The notes under the pieces are model-generated. The model was not told where the DNA came from. It saw only the letters and a program-made list of their open reading frames with translations, and did not search any database. Positions 1-14,100 of a DNA stretch of 64,000 nt are shown one piece after another (positions within the stretch are counted from its first letter, which is position 1; each line of letters begins with the position of its first letter). This stretch comes from Blasia pusilla. Its lineage: Eukaryota; Marchantiophyta; Marchantiopsida; Blasiales. The stretch covers positions 20,398,001 to 20,462,000 of the forward strand of contig CM114275.1 of NCBI GenBank assembly GCA_050084515.1, written 5' to 3'. The position numbers were made by a program, and so were the translations under genes.

Positions 1-1091
1 CTTTGGTGGGATAGCTGTTATGTCCAAGGTTTGTCGAATCTTATAAGAAATGTCGTCGTGCTAGGTCATGTCCAATTAAAAACTCACATAATAATGATCC
101 GGTCTCTTAACGCCCCGCTTCTAGTTAACCTATGGACTGTTAAAGGTAATAATCAGGTTTGTGCACGTTCGTGGAAGTATTATAGGAAACTTACTTTGTG
201 TGGATAATAGAGGTGTATACCATCTCTCTAAAGCCTTCCAAGTAAGGAACTTCCATCCATCTTCTCAAAATAGATTATGAAGGTACACTTTGTAGTCGTT
301 GCAATTGTTTGGAATTTGTCAAGGATTACATCAATCCTAACTTTTTGAGATGTTGAAAATCTCAAAGCAGCATGTCAAATGGAGTTCTAATCAGGTGTAT
401 TGCAATTCATTGAAAGTTTGGAAGAGCTCAAGGAAAAGGTTGCATTAAGGGGATGGATAGTAAGGGGTTGTCACAGAAGGCATTCCAAAGACAATGCAAC
501 AGATGTGGCTGGAAAACAATTTAAGGGAAGAATAACAACAAAAGGAAAAAGTACAAAAACAAGAATACTCACCCACAAAAAGCAACAATGGAAGGGTTGG
601 AGGAAGGCCAGGGAGTCTTCGATTCTCTAACCACTAACCTATCTAAGTTTATGGATTTCTATATAAACACACCCATTTAATGTGACGTCATTTGGCAAAA
701 TAAGCACATGAAGATTTTTAAAAAAGTGGAGGGCTATTAACACCTACAAAAGCAATCGCCTCCAAACCACATAAAAGGTAAGTAACAGATAAAGAGCTTC
801 TTCATCTATGCTTTCTACCATTTAAAACGATTACCCTCCCAAGATTTTGAAAACTACTAGTTCACACACTTGTGAAGATTAGAGTGGACTCTATATGAGT
901 ATGGACATTCATTTTTATGAGACTAGTGGAGGCCATGTAATGCAGAGGGAAATTAGTAGGAATAACTCATTAACAAAGACTTAACTAATCCTCAAAACTT
1001 TTAATTGGTCTCTCCAAACAAATTTGAATAATCTTATTGGCTAAGAGATCAATCGTTCCTATTGGATGAAAGGGCTAGGTGTTAATTAAGA

Positions 1092-1140
1092 GAAAAGATG
1101 TTTGAAATTCAAAGGGTCACTCTCCAATAATAATATAAAT
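1092..1140 (-). repeat. 5'-end fragment of the Helitron-like repeat family
   Basis: Read on the minus strand, this segment matches the left end of the elements at 48250 and 62502: a TATATTATTAT tract, then GGAGAGTG, then a run related to TTGATTTGCAAACATC. Only the left part can be aligned and the terminal TC is changed to TT, so it is a decayed, truncated copy. Confidence 0.4.
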
Positions 1141-1558
1141 AGGTAGATTGTATCTTCTCTAGCATCCATACAAATTTCTATTGCTATTTGAGCTAAGCAA
1201 TTAACACCAACCGATTGTGTTCTTTGAACCTCTCAAAAATCAAAAGGTATAGTTCAAGGTTATGAGAGACATTGATTAGAATTTAGGGACATTGGAGCTT
1301 GCAAAAGTTGTGGTGGATTTGTGGTAAAATTTTGACTGGTGAAATGATGGAGCTATTGTCAGAATTCTTAGAGGTGGATAAAGGGGTTGTTAAGGAATAG
1401 TTAAGGTAGATCATTTTTATCTATTCAATTGATTTCTCACATCACTCGAGTCACATTTTTACAACAATATTAAATATTTGTAGTTAAGCTCCATTTCGTT
1501 TAGGGGACGATTGACTTAAATTACACCACATGCACTATAAGTCCTTAATCAATTCATC

Positions 1559-1562
<4 letters not shown>

Positions 1563-1603
<41 letters not shown>
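1563..1603. repeat. (GA)n microsatellite
   Basis: An uninterrupted GA dinucleotide run of 41 bases. Confidence 0.95.
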
Positions 1604-1607
<4 letters not shown>

Positions 1608-3615
1608 ATATCATAGTTCAAATTTGCTTAAGAAAGAATTTTGTTCTCATTCGTTGGTTTTTAAGATTTGAAGAATAGCTCTCATTTAGAATAGATGATG
1701 ATGATTATAGCATTCTCAACACCTAAAAAAAAATTTTTTCATTAAGAGAATTTGTGCACTTGACCAAATCAAATGACATGCTACAACTCCAAGGTATGTG
1801 TGTTCAAGATGTGCAAGTTCCTTCATATTTATTGCCCTACCTTATATCATCTTTCACTTTCCAAATGACCGTGCACACAAGATGATCAAGGTCTTTATTG
1901 TATTGGAATGCATGGGAATATACCACCTACTATGATCATGGCAATAACACACCATTTTTTTCATATAATTTCTTCAATCCAATTTTCCTGTGTGTAACGA
2001 TCCCCAATTCTCCAATTTTTTATCAATCCCCTTTACCATGAATAGTTTTTGTAGATCCAAAGTGTGCAAGATTCATAAGAGTAGGAAGCAAGGTCAATTG
2101 ACAAGACTAGCAATTATTGAAGATGCATATAGACACTGTAAGAAAGAACTGAAATTGTCATTTGTTGAATTTTCTAGAAAGTTTGACGCATTCATCCATA
2201 TAGATTACACCGATTGGATTTTTAAGTATTTAGCAAGGGCAGTTGGATGGCTTGATCCTCAACTATGACCAATTGATGGACACTCAAGAAGTCACAATCA
2301 CCAAATAATAAGATTCACTTCAACTTGGTTCCCACATTATGGTAATGCTCATAGAAGGATATAGCATGCCTATGAAGTCATTTGGTGCACATAGAGTTAT
2401 CACATCTTCAATTAGTGTAGGGGCCTAGAGATTTTAGTTTTACATTTAAACGTGTGTGCATACTCGCTCACAAGCATTCCAATCAAGTCCAACCACGCTG
2501 GATAATGCAACTAGATATGATTGCATCTTGGGGCTATGACAGCTTGGGAAGATGTGTGCACTTGGGGCTCTCAAGTTATTGACAGGTTTTTCTAGATGAT
2601 GTTTCAATTCGAAAGATGGCAATTCTCCTGCACGTTTCTCAAGATTAAATGAGCACGACCTTGGTAATGATGATAAATGTGGGAGAGCTTTGCCAATGAG
2701 GAATGAGTATATGGATTGGACGATGTGGTATTTAGTGGATTCCCTCTTTCCTACGGATGGCTTTGCCCAATCCTATGGTCTAGAGACAGCCTTTCAAGCC
2801 ATATCAGTTTATGATTCTCTCTCACTCGAGAAGTTTGCAATCAACGCAATGCAGAATAGTGCACGTCTGCTGTTGCCCTTTATCTTTGCCGGCAACAAGC
2901 TTCCGAATACCGAGTGCTAGTCGGAACTGAATAGAATCAAGCACTCGACGCTAACTATTCATATATCTTGCAAGGCTTTGCTGACCTTAGGCTCGACACT
3001 TCTACAAACTGGGGTGACTGTGTTTACTGAGCTATCTAAGTTGAAGGTGATGCGGAAATGTACCTATGCTCCTCGCGCTACAAATCCTCACCATGCTCCC
3101 CTATTTATGTTCTATGTGGATTGTTGGGTGTGGATCTAGGCTCATCGCAACGTTCATACTTATTTATGGCCTTAAGGCCTAGGGACATCGTGTCTGCTGG
3201 TACAAGATTAAATGTCACAAGTCCTTTGGAGCCGGCCAAACTGCAACACAAAATTGCTAGAGTAATTGAGACTTTCTTGACTAGGTATGCAGATTGTTCA
3301 ATACAGGAGGCCCACACCACTTCTCCATTGTTTGATATTTTCCCGGGTGGCCATGATCACTTGTTTTTTCAAATGTTTTGCTCTTAAATATCTCCCAATT
3401 AAAAAAATTAATGGATTGAATTTGGGCACCATTCAAGTGTAGAGGATGGCACGTCACGATGAACACTTCATGTGTAAATGGACACATTCTTTCATTCAAT
3501 TACACTACACATGTGGTCGTGTGAATCCATTTATGCGAATTAGTAGATGTTAATCCTTACCTTCAATTCGACGTTGGATGAGATGGTCATTGAGTGGGAT
3601 AGTTTGCTTTAGGGA

Positions 3616-3649
3616 GACCCTAACCCATTTATGTAAATGGGTTAGGGTC
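3616..3649. repeat. perfect foldback, 16-bp arms, 2-nt spacer
   Basis: Arms 3616-3631 and 3634-3649 are exact reverse complements separated by TG. The arms contain CCCTAACCC / GGGTTAGGG, which resembles telomere-type sequence but is not a tandem telomere array. It lies about 110 bp before the TATA-like box upstream of the flippase gene. Confidence 0.9.
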
Positions 3650-3720
3650 CCACCCTAAACCCTTTTTACTTCCCCTTCAATCTCACGACACCTTACTAGT
3701 ATTAGTTTAAGGAACACTAT

Positions 3721-5134
3721 CCAATTACAATATAAATAATATAATAATGATAAATTGGCTTAATGGTCATATGTTCCATGGGACCATGTCCAAAAAACGG
3801 GACCTTCACTCCTTCCTTCCTTGCGACCGACGCGTTTGGTCCCTCTTGGCAGCGTCACTGCGACCTATGTTCGTACCGTGACCGTCATCGGAGAATGTGG
3901 CGCGACGCCGAAGGACATTGGTCGTTCGCCGTGCCGCGCAGTCGGCCTCGCGACGCCTCAACTGCAGAGCGCACAGATGGAAGTCGAGCGGCAGAGGAGG
4001 CGAGCGAGGAATGAAGCGAAGCAAACGAGCGGAGTGAATTGCGGAGAGGAAGAAGGCGACGAGGGGATAGAGGCTCCAGAGGACTGTGAAGGTTGATCGA
4101 TTGACGACGCGGTGTGTTCGGTCGATCGTGGCTTGTAGCGGTGCGGGTCTTGCCGCTGACCGCATTGGGGGTTGAAATTGTGCCGGATGTTGTTGTTACG
4201 CGCTTACATTTGCGATGGTCGTCTGAGATTCGGACGCGCATTTCATGTTATGAATGTCGAGGAGGGGACTTAGAGAATGTCGGGGGTTTCACTGATCACG
4301 TGGACGCTGCCTGTGATTGATGCGCGGTAGAGCTTGAGATTCTCGGGTGAAACTTGTGGCTCTTATCGGGAGTTCGCACTTGCGCAGTGTTGGTCGCCTC
4401 GGATTTGTATGGACCTTTCATTGAACTGCAGAGCGGTGGTTCCCTCTTCTAACAGAAGGTAGTCTGCAGAGTTTTGGGGAATGCGCTGTAGAGCTGTTCG
4501 TGGATCATCCTTGACTTTGTCCTTCTCTTAGGTCACTAGATCGGGTGCATGGATGCTCCTCTTCTGATAGCTCCTTGTGTTTGTGTGGAGACATGTGATA
4601 GAATCTGACTAATGCTTTCAATCGAGAGCTCGTGCACGCGAGCCACTTCACTGACGAGCTCGGGAGTACGGGCGCTTGGAATTTGCGCGATCGTTTTGGA
4701 CAATTTCTAAGTCGCGAGTTTCTGGCTGCAGCGGAGAAGACAAATTGCGGAAATGGACCTGGCGGGAAGAGCTGAGAACCATTCGAAGCGCGTGGCGGAG
4801 TAGTGAGTGAGCCTTCGGGGTGGAAGGATGGGAGTGAAGCGGACTGATTTATGGACACACACTACATCCTCATAACGCGACTGATTTACACCTGTTATGG
4901 GATCCAATTTTAATATATTGTCGCAGGTTAATCCCCGTCATCGCAAGGTGCCTAGTAACCGACATCACATTGGAGCAACTATTTTTTTGCGGATATCGTT
5001 TCCCATCTTATTTATCCTAGCTCATGGTTCAAGTCTTTGGTCGAAAACGATTACCGTTTGGATGTCGGTACGACCGCGATTGAGTCACTGGTCTCGTTGA
5101 CGAGCATAAGAAAACTTGTCTCCCGACGAACCTA
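3721..5134 (+). promoter_or_regulatory. putative promoter and CpG-rich leader of the flippase gene
   Basis: A CCAAT at 3721 is followed by TATAAATA at 3731-3738. From about 3780 the base composition switches to CpG-rich sequence (to about 4300) and stays mixed up to the start codon at 5135. That abrupt change fits a promoter plus a transcribed 5' leader, possibly with a leader intron. Short ORFs at 3806-4320 on both strands have no recognisable protein similarity and I treat them as noncoding. The exact start site cannot be read from sequence alone. Confidence 0.35.
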
Positions 5135-8100
5135 ATGAAGAGGTTTGTGCACGTGAATGACGGGGGTTTTGCCCCCAGTCCCTACTGCAACAACAAAATA
5201 TCGAACACCAAATACACTCTTCTCAACTTTCTTCCCAAGAATCTTTGGGAACAATTCAGGCGAGTTTGTGTTTACCACGAAAAGTTCTTCCAGTGTCAAA
5301 TTGATACGTGTCCCTAAGGTGGCTGGGATGTCTTTGGATTTTCGGAGAAGTCAGCACGACAGTAGAAGATTCATTGAGTATAGGGTTAGCTAAACCCGTT
5401 ACCAAAGTTGCGTTTATTTTTGTAACACTTGGTGGCTGTAATCTGACCCCTTCCTTGCTTCCCACTGAAATGCGCAGCCGTTTTATGAATAAATACTTCC
5501 TTTTGATTGCTTGCCTACAACTGTGGCCGCTCATCACTCCTGTCAGCCCCGCCAGCACATGGGGTCCTCTCATATTAATTTTTGCGGTTTCTGCGACTAA
5601 GGAGGGATGGGATGATTATGGGCGTTATCAGCTTGACAAGAAGGCCAATGAGAGAAGCGTCTGGGTCTTGAAGAAAGGCAAAAAGACAAGAGTGAGTGTG
5701 TTACATCTTCAGTTAATGAGGTCTCTTGCATCATATGGTCAGGATGAAATATTTGTTATTTAATCTACCTTCAGCCACTTTTTCAATTCTCAAGTTTTAC
5801 CTACCCAAAATTTCTTCTACTTTGGACTTTTGGTGAATCCCCGCTCAGTTTACGTCTTTGTATCATTTTGCAATTGTCCAATACATGTAGCTAAACTCTC
5901 TTTGCAAGATTTTTGCATTCACTCTTCAGATTGGACAGGTCGATCTCATCAAATAGAACAGATTGATCCAATAGCCTTCCAATGACTTCGAATGAATTCT
6001 GATAATCTGGTGAATTAACATAGGATATCGTGCAGCATTTCTGGAAACACTGGTGCTAAAGCTAACCGGCTTAATGTTCTTCAATGCAATGAAGATCTTG
6101 ATATGAAGGTTTGCCTTAAATTAGTAATGGTTGGCGTGATATAAACTTCAAAGTGAAGTATTGCATCTGAAAGGTGGAAAGTTCAATTTTCAGATTCAAG
6201 CACAGGATATCCAAGTGGGAGATATTCTGTGGTTGCGTGACAAGGATGAAGTTCCATGTGACATGGTGCTCCTTGGTACCTCAGAGCCAGGAGGAGTATG
6301 TTATGTCGAGGTAACCTCTTTGGAAAAACTTTTTCCAGGTATCTGAAACGATCACTTAATTGTTTGACATCATTAGATATCTATTCCTAGACTGTGGCAC
6401 TGTACTATGAGAAAGCACTCAGTTTGCAAAGAATCATAGGATGTGTAGGGGTTTCCTAGATTCTGTAATGCTATCAATAAAGTGGACTGGTCCATGTCAC
6501 AACTGGTCACTATACAAGAACTCCAACATTTGAAAATAGAGTTCAAAGTCTGAACAGTTCACAAGTTACATTGGGGACTCAGTGTGTTGTAGCCATGGTC
6601 AAGCTATTAAGAAGGTCTGCACTGTTTGTCACAACTTGCCCTAGATGGTCTGGTAGTGAGTTTTCTCATGAATGAAAGAAGTAGAGCCTGAATATGTGGG
6701 GCAGGGGTTCAAGGAATCAGGCAGCAGTTATTCTGTAATTTGCAGTATCCATGGATTGATGTTGTGGATGTGCAGCATATCAGAGGTGGTTGGGTACTAG
6801 TTTGGACAGTACTTGGCTTGTTGCTGCAATTCCCGTCAATTTGGTTATCATAATTGGTTGCTTGGACTTTTTGCTGCTGATGCTGTTTTTATCATCATCT
6901 AGCGAGACGAAGCGGTGTTCGAAGCGGTGTTCGCATTAAAGAGACAACTTTTCACAGAACCAACTGCAAGATCTGTGCGTCTTGGAAGATGCAATTTCTA
7001 CTCGTCTCCTTGTTTTAACCTCACTTTATTGAAATTTTAGTCTATTACTTGGACTTTTATCAGACAGCTGCAATGGATGGAGAGACAGATTTGAAGACAA
7101 GGGTGGCACCACCGCCGTGCATCGGTTTTACGAGTGATCTTTTACATAGGATTAAGGCTAGTAGCCTGATCTACACCTCATCCCTCGCTTAAGGACCCTG
7201 AGTTTTGTGCTGCAATGAAGTTAGATGATGCAGTTGTTGGTTTGCAAGACAATAGAGAAAGACATAATTTCATAATTTACTGTGACTTTACCTCAACAAA
7301 ACTTCAGGGACTTTATGCGTGAATCTTTAATAAGAGTTAGTCTTTGTTGTCTTTGCCAGTCTTCCAATTATCAGAATCTGATTGGTTTTTCTTTGTTGTA
7401 CAGGGTGTAATAGAGTGCCCCCAACCTGACAAGGACATTCGTAGGTTTGATGCCAACCTTAGGCTGTTCCCACCTTTTATTGACAATGATTTTTGTGCAC
7501 TCACCATCAACAATACTCTGCTCCAATCATGCTACCTCCGCAACACAGAGTGGGCCTGTGGTGTTGCTGTGTATACTGGTAAGATTGTCCAGAGAGTCCT
7601 AATTAGAACAGAGTAGGTCCGGACTAAATCTTGATGTGAGAAGTGTCTCAGGAGCTGAAGGTTCATCACCATGTAAGAAGAAAACTCACAGTGTAGAAAT
7701 CGTTATTCATGAAAGAAAGTTCCTTTTTGAACCTTCAATGTCAATTGACAGTGGAACATAGGTCATTTGATGATTTTTTGTCAGTTTTCTAGATAATTTT
7801 TTGTGCAACTGATGGGAATGTGATGGATGTCAGATTGGGTAATATCTAATGACCTGTTTGCCTGTGGCACTGATGACAGTCTTGGGGTTAAATGTTCTGA
7901 TCTCTGGTGTTTTTCCCTGCTTACTGGGTGGCTGTAGGAAATGAAACCAAATTGGGAATGAGCAAGGGGCTTCCAGAACCAAAGTTGACAGCTGTGGATG
8001 TCATGATAGACAAGCTTACTGGCGCTATTTTTTTATTCCAGTTGGTAGTTGTTGTCATTCTTGGTGTCGCAGGCAATGTGTGGCGAACATCTGAAGAACA

Positions 8101-11100
8101 GAAGGTGTGGTACAACTCTTTCTAATATAAGTTGGGTTGTCCTGTTTTTTTGTAGTTGAATTATATCAGATAGTTTGGATTTGGCTTCTACTTTAATCTG
8201 GGTCTAAGTCTGCCTTTTTGTAATTTTCTGTCTAAGATTCGAGTGGAATTAAGGTTCTTCACAGATTGTGAAATACTGCTGGGTTTCTTCATAAATCATA
8301 AGGACGAATCACATATGTAAGGTGCTCCTGATTTGATAAAGGTAAATGAATGCTAGTGTGGTAACAGGCTTGAGGTAACCTGAATGTATCAAATGTGGAA
8401 ACCTGAGTCATCATTGTCTTGGACACTGTTAATAACTGTATGCTTTGGATGGTATGCATTGGGGTGGTTGGCCCAGATTTGGTATGTGCAATATGCGAAG
8501 CATGGTACTTGGTATGAGTTCCTGGTCATACCCTTGCGTTTTGAACTCTTGTGCTCCATCATGATCCCCATATCAATCAAGGTACATCCTCCGAACTTAC
8601 ATTGTTTTGGTTTTTGGGACTAAGTGTTGTCTCGCTACTGCTCTTGGCTCCCCTAGAAACGTTTTGCTGAAAGAGAACCAATTCAGATTTGATAATGCCA
8701 GATTGTATTACATCTACCGCACGATTGCCCTTACAGGGTTAAGTATAAGGTGATGATGTGCATTTGTGCTGACTGTGAATTATGGTGTTTTCAGGTCTCT
8801 CTAGACCTTGTAAAAAGTCTTTATTCAAAGTTTATAGATTGGGACCTGGAAATGTACGATGCAAGTACAGACACTCCTGCCGTTGCCACAAAGTGAGTTT
8901 CAAACCTATGTGAATTAGTGGCTAGGTTATTCAATTAAGGTACTGTGAGGTTGTGGCTGTTGGTGGTTATGTTGTGGCGGTCCACGTGCTGATTGTATTC
9001 AATACAATGAATGATAGTGTGATTGACTAGGAATCTGATCGAAGGGATGAGCTAATCTCCATATTGAGTTAAGAACATCACACCCTTATGAAGAAAGAGA
9101 GTCAAAGACGTCATGGACCCGCTTATCATGAACTGGGAGAACATGGTAATAGTAGAACATTTGGTGGATAAGGTGGATTTCGTGGCCAACACAAGCTCTC
9201 TTTTAAACGGCTAGCTTTTCTCCTTAATGTGAAGCAGTTGATCTGAAGCTGATGGTCTGCTGTCCGGATGTGCAGTACAGCCATAAGCGAGGATCTGGGT
9301 CAGGTGGAATATATATTAACAGACAAAACAGGAACCCTTACTGAGAACGTAATGGCTTTCAAAAGATGCTGCATAAACAATGTGTGCTATGGCGAAGGGA
9401 GTGGTGATGCCTTGGCAGGTACCTCATGTTGACCTATCTAATGTTATTGGTGGATGGAAAATCAGGACCAAGAGACTTGAATTTGTCTGGCCAAGACTTA
9501 TTATGTTGAAAATGGGGCCATTGCAGAACCTCAGCTCACACGTGCTATGATGGAGGAAATACCTGAAGTAGTCAAGTTTGTGAAAGTGATGACAATCTGC
9601 AACACTGTGGTACCTGTGAAGAGGTTCAGTCCCTGTGCCTATACACATTGTTCATTGAAAATTATGTGGATGAACTCGATATTTTTGGTACTTTCTCATT
9701 CTTTTTGGAAGCTTGAGTTTTTAAGCAAGAAGAAGCTGAACAAAAGGTTCACTGCTGTGATGGAGTTAATATGAATTATGAATGGGCCTACTTTTTCCAG
9801 TTGAAGTTGAGTGTGAGATTGAATTAATATCACATGACTGGAGTTTAAAATAAAGAGAGGATCAATGTACAAATATCTGTAAATAGTGTGTCTTCAACTT
9901 TTGTAATCAATTTGCTGTCATAGTTATGAGATTTGAAGTGTACCTTGTTAAGTGCTGGATCCAAGCGTTCACACCTCCTGAGTGTTGATGTGCTTCTGTC
10001 TTGATGTTTCAGTGGCAATGGAATAATTTCGTACAAGGCCCAATCACAAGATGAGGAAGCTTTAGTGCAGGCTGCTGCATGCCTTCATATGACTCTAGTC
10101 AATCGGACTGGGTCACAGCTGGGTGCGTTTCCAGAAAGTTGTGTGGAAGTGTGTAGCGCGAGTACTCAATCAGATCGTCTCCTCTCTGCTTGGGACATTG
10201 TGACGGGTGGTTTTTCAATGTGTTCTGGAGTTTGCATGATGCAAAAGCTTGGTCTACATAGCTTATGAGTCCAGTCATACAGGGTCTAGTCAACTCATTC
10301 CATTCCAGTGTCAGAAGAAATGGTGATGTGGAATTTGGTCAAGAATTTATGAGGGGACTTCAGGCCAAGGAATGCTAGTAATGCGGTTTGTTGGTTTCCA
10401 GAATTGGACTTCCTTGGGGAGGTGATGCGTTATGAAATCCTTGATGTGTTGGAGTTCACTTCAGATCGCAAAAGAATGTCTGTGATTGTTAGGGAAGTGA
10501 ATACCAGGAAATTGATACTGTTGACAAAAGGAGCTGATGAGACAATTCTTTCAATAATTCACCCTGGTAAGGACACTTGTCTAATCATTTCTGTATTTGC
10601 TTGATGACAACTATGTATCCATGAACAATATGTCTTTTTTTGGGCCCAATTTCCATTCCAGTCATCATCCAAAGCCTGCTGTTCTGAAAATCTCAAAATG
10701 ACTCCTCTCTTACGTGCAGAGCAGCAATTTAGACCAATTACGGAAGCAATAGAATATTACTCCCAAATGGGACTCAGAACAATGTGTATTGCTTGGCGAG
10801 ATCTTGAGGAGGAAGAATACAACAGGTGGTCTATCAAGTTCAAGGAAGCAAGCAGTTCCATTTCAGAACGGGAGGTATGCTCTGAGCTCAAACTCTGCCA
10901 GTGCTTGATCTTCAAGAAGACTGTAAATGCAAAGGAATTGGATTATTTTTGAAGGTCTGCCGTATTGGATATACAATTCAAGATAAGTAGTGTCACTTTG
11001 GTCTTAGGTGACGGAATGGAATTGTGAGAGCTAAAATGGCTCTTCGGTTTTGTTCATCTTTGCGAAGGTGTTTTGTTTCAACTAGTTTTTAGATATTTTC

Positions 11101-14100
11101 AGGTTAGGTCTTTTCATAGATTTGAGTTTCCACATTTCCCATAGATGACTGCGCTAAATTACAATGAAAATGGACTTTTTGTCCTCTGACAATTACCACT
11201 ATTGGTAAGGACTCTGAGAAAGTGTGAACATTCTCGATGGAATTGACCCTCAAAAGTTTTCTCGTGTGATTGCCTAGTGTCTTACTGGACTTGCTTCAGA
11301 GTTTGAAACAAGGTTATGATATTTGTAGTGTTTATTGTAGGTTAGGAGGCGAAAGAACTAGTTAGTCTTGTTAGTCATTATGATGAGATGAAGGATCATT
11401 CATCAAATAGAATGCCTTTTATGTTGGTAGTTACAAGTTATTGCTTTGTGAATTTTGGGATGCTTTAGACCTTTTGTTTTCCATTCACAACTGGTGAGAT
11501 AATTGCTTTTTTGGATTTTATCCAATGGGATTTGCCATTTGCTGGGTGGTGTACGAAAGAAACTGTTCAAACCATCATTGTTGAGGACAAGAAAACATTT
11601 CTTGAAGTGTTTTTGGGTAAAAACTAAAATCTTATTTGGTTTATTGCGCACCTCAGTGGAAAATAGCAGAAGTTTGCCAGCTAATTGAGACAGACATGGA
11701 GCTTTTGGGAGCCACAGCCATTGAAGATAAGCTACAGGTTTCATCAAACACTTCATCTTTTCTGTCAATGTGCTAGAACTCCCCTGGCACATGAGTTTTG
11801 ATTACGGTACTTCTTGTGTATTTTGCAGTCTGTAGATGGATGGCCTGAATTGCTTGTTTGAACACAGGAGGGAGTGCCAGAGACAATAAAAACTCTGAGA
11901 AAGGCAGGCATTAATTTCTGGATGCTGACCGGGGATAAGCAAAGTACTGCCATTCAAATTGCACTATCCTGTAACTTTGTTCTACCAGGTAGGTGAACGT
12001 GCATATGAAGTTGAGGGACTTTCAAATCATCATGCAGTCTCATAAATTTTTTTTGGATAGTAGAGAATTCAAAACAGGATTTGTTTTATGGACCTCCCTT
12101 TCTTCTGAGATGATTATCAGTCGAAACACTATTGATATCAGTTCTGATTAATTGAATTGTTGGGTATTCAGAACCTGAAGGACAGCTTCTCCATGTGCAA
12201 GGACGGACGCCGTCGGAGGTGTCAACCAGCCTGGAAAGAGTTCTCCGCACTTTACGAATATCTAATACTGAGCCCAAGGTCCTAGTCTATGAAGTAAATT
12301 GAAGTCACGTATTTTGATCGTTTACTGAATGTTCTAAGAGAGAGTTCATAACATGTGTAGGAAGTTCGACTTATGAAAGCATAGTTTACCAGCGTCAAGA
12401 TTACTGTGAAGCAATTAAGCCCAAAAGTAATCACAGTGGTTGGTAATTCTTTGAGGTAAAGGAGGCATAGATGGTTCAAGTATGCCAGAATGAGGGGGAG
12501 ATTCAAGGGCGGTGGATTCAGAAAAAAGATTAGACAGAGAACGTCAGTTGGAAGTGAGAAGGATCTGGGCTGTGATAATGTTTTGTGTGTAGATATCGCC
12601 TGGATTGGATTGAACTCTCCAGCTACCTGCCCCATATTTCTCGGCCAAGTTGGGACTCTAAGTACTTCATGTGAATCTATTAGCTAGGTATATATCAAAA
12701 GGTTTGTCAAAGGAAGTTTGTTCAACAAATTAGATAATGTTGGGGTATAGGATGATAAGGAACCTTTCTTGGATTGTGATGCATTGTTTTCTTCCTTCTT
12801 ATCAGGATATTGCATTTGTGATCGATGGATGGGCTTTGGAGATTGCTCTGAAGTACAATAGTGAAGCATTCACAGAGCTTGCTATGCTATCTAAAACCGC
12901 TATTTGCTGCCGGGTTACTCCATCTCAAAAGGCCCAGGTTCTCTCGGCTCACCCAGCTCTTCTGGTTCCTTTAGTAGCTGTCTGTATACTTTTATCAATT
13001 AAATCCCTGCTTTCTCCTTTCCTTGAACCCTCCATCCAATTGCATGGTTAGATGGCTTGCATACCATAGGGTGGTTAAGTGTGTCCAATTTCAGCATTAG
13101 TGATACCCATTGCCGAGAAATAAATTAAAAATGAAGTAAATTAATATTTCCAAAAAAGAAAAGAAAATCCTTACGATGGAAATCCGTCATTTGAAAAGAA
13201 AAGTTAAGGAGGATATATTTCCCCATGTTACTGCCATGTGCTAGATCGGTCATGGTTACAAATCCCAGATACTCTTCTTTTGAGATGCAACCTATTACTA
13301 GCAAGATGGAGTCAATTCGATCGCATAATTTCTCACCTTGAGGCAGCAACTATTATGAATTAGATTTGAGTTGCAGGTCTTCTTTCTTTATTCCTAGATC
13401 TACAGCTTTACTGATTACTAAACGCATGAAGACCAAGTTCTGAATCTTGTTATGTTTTTGGATTCAGTTGGTACAGTTGGTGAAGCGTTGTGACTATCGA
13501 ACACTTGCTATAGGAGATGGTGGCAATGATGTGAAGATGATACAAGAGGCGCATGTGGGTGTAGGCATCAGTGGCCGTGAGGGGTTGCAAGCAGCACGAG
13601 CATCTGACTTCAGTCTTGGCAGTGAGTTAGCAACACATGTATAGAGCCAATCTGAGTGTTGGGCTACCAGAAAGGATTGGGTCTTTACAGATCTTGTCAG
13701 TGAACATATGTTATCATTATAATCCGTATCACCAATTGTGGAGATTTATGACGTGCAATGTGTGGGCAATTTGTGGTGACCAGTGGTGTTGTATTTGTGC
13801 AGAATTCCGATTCTTAACGAGGTTGATCTTAATTCATGGGAGATATTCGTACAATCGAACTGCTTTTCTCTCCCAGTACTCTGTGTACAAATCTTTGCTG
13901 ATCTGCTTTATCCAGATATTGTAAGCCTCCATGTTCACTTGTTCATGTTTCATATCTTCTCTGCAATTCACTCCAGTTGAGGTCAGGCGAGGGAGGAAGT
14001 CATGCTCAATGAGGAATGAAGAACTTTGGACTAAGATGGATGACGTAGTTAATTAATTTTCGTGAATGTTGTATAGAAGGTCCATATAGATGGTAAGAAC

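Larger units (their letters stand above)
1..3615. other. intergenic DNA, no gene recognised
   Basis: AT-rich sequence with only short ORFs (largest about 109 codons at 3058-3387) that show no recognisable domain, no conserved motif and no splice-linked continuation. It contains a GA microsatellite and a fragment of the Helitron-like repeat described separately. I see no support for a gene here. Confidence 0.6.

Noticed and set aside
3651-3662. Telomere-type repeat (CCCTAAACCC)
   Set aside because: Only a single unit beside the foldback; not a tandem array.
3806-4320. Coding genes in the CpG-rich stretch before the flippase gene
   Set aside because: Overlapping ORFs on both strands are expected from high GC content; none has a recognisable motif.
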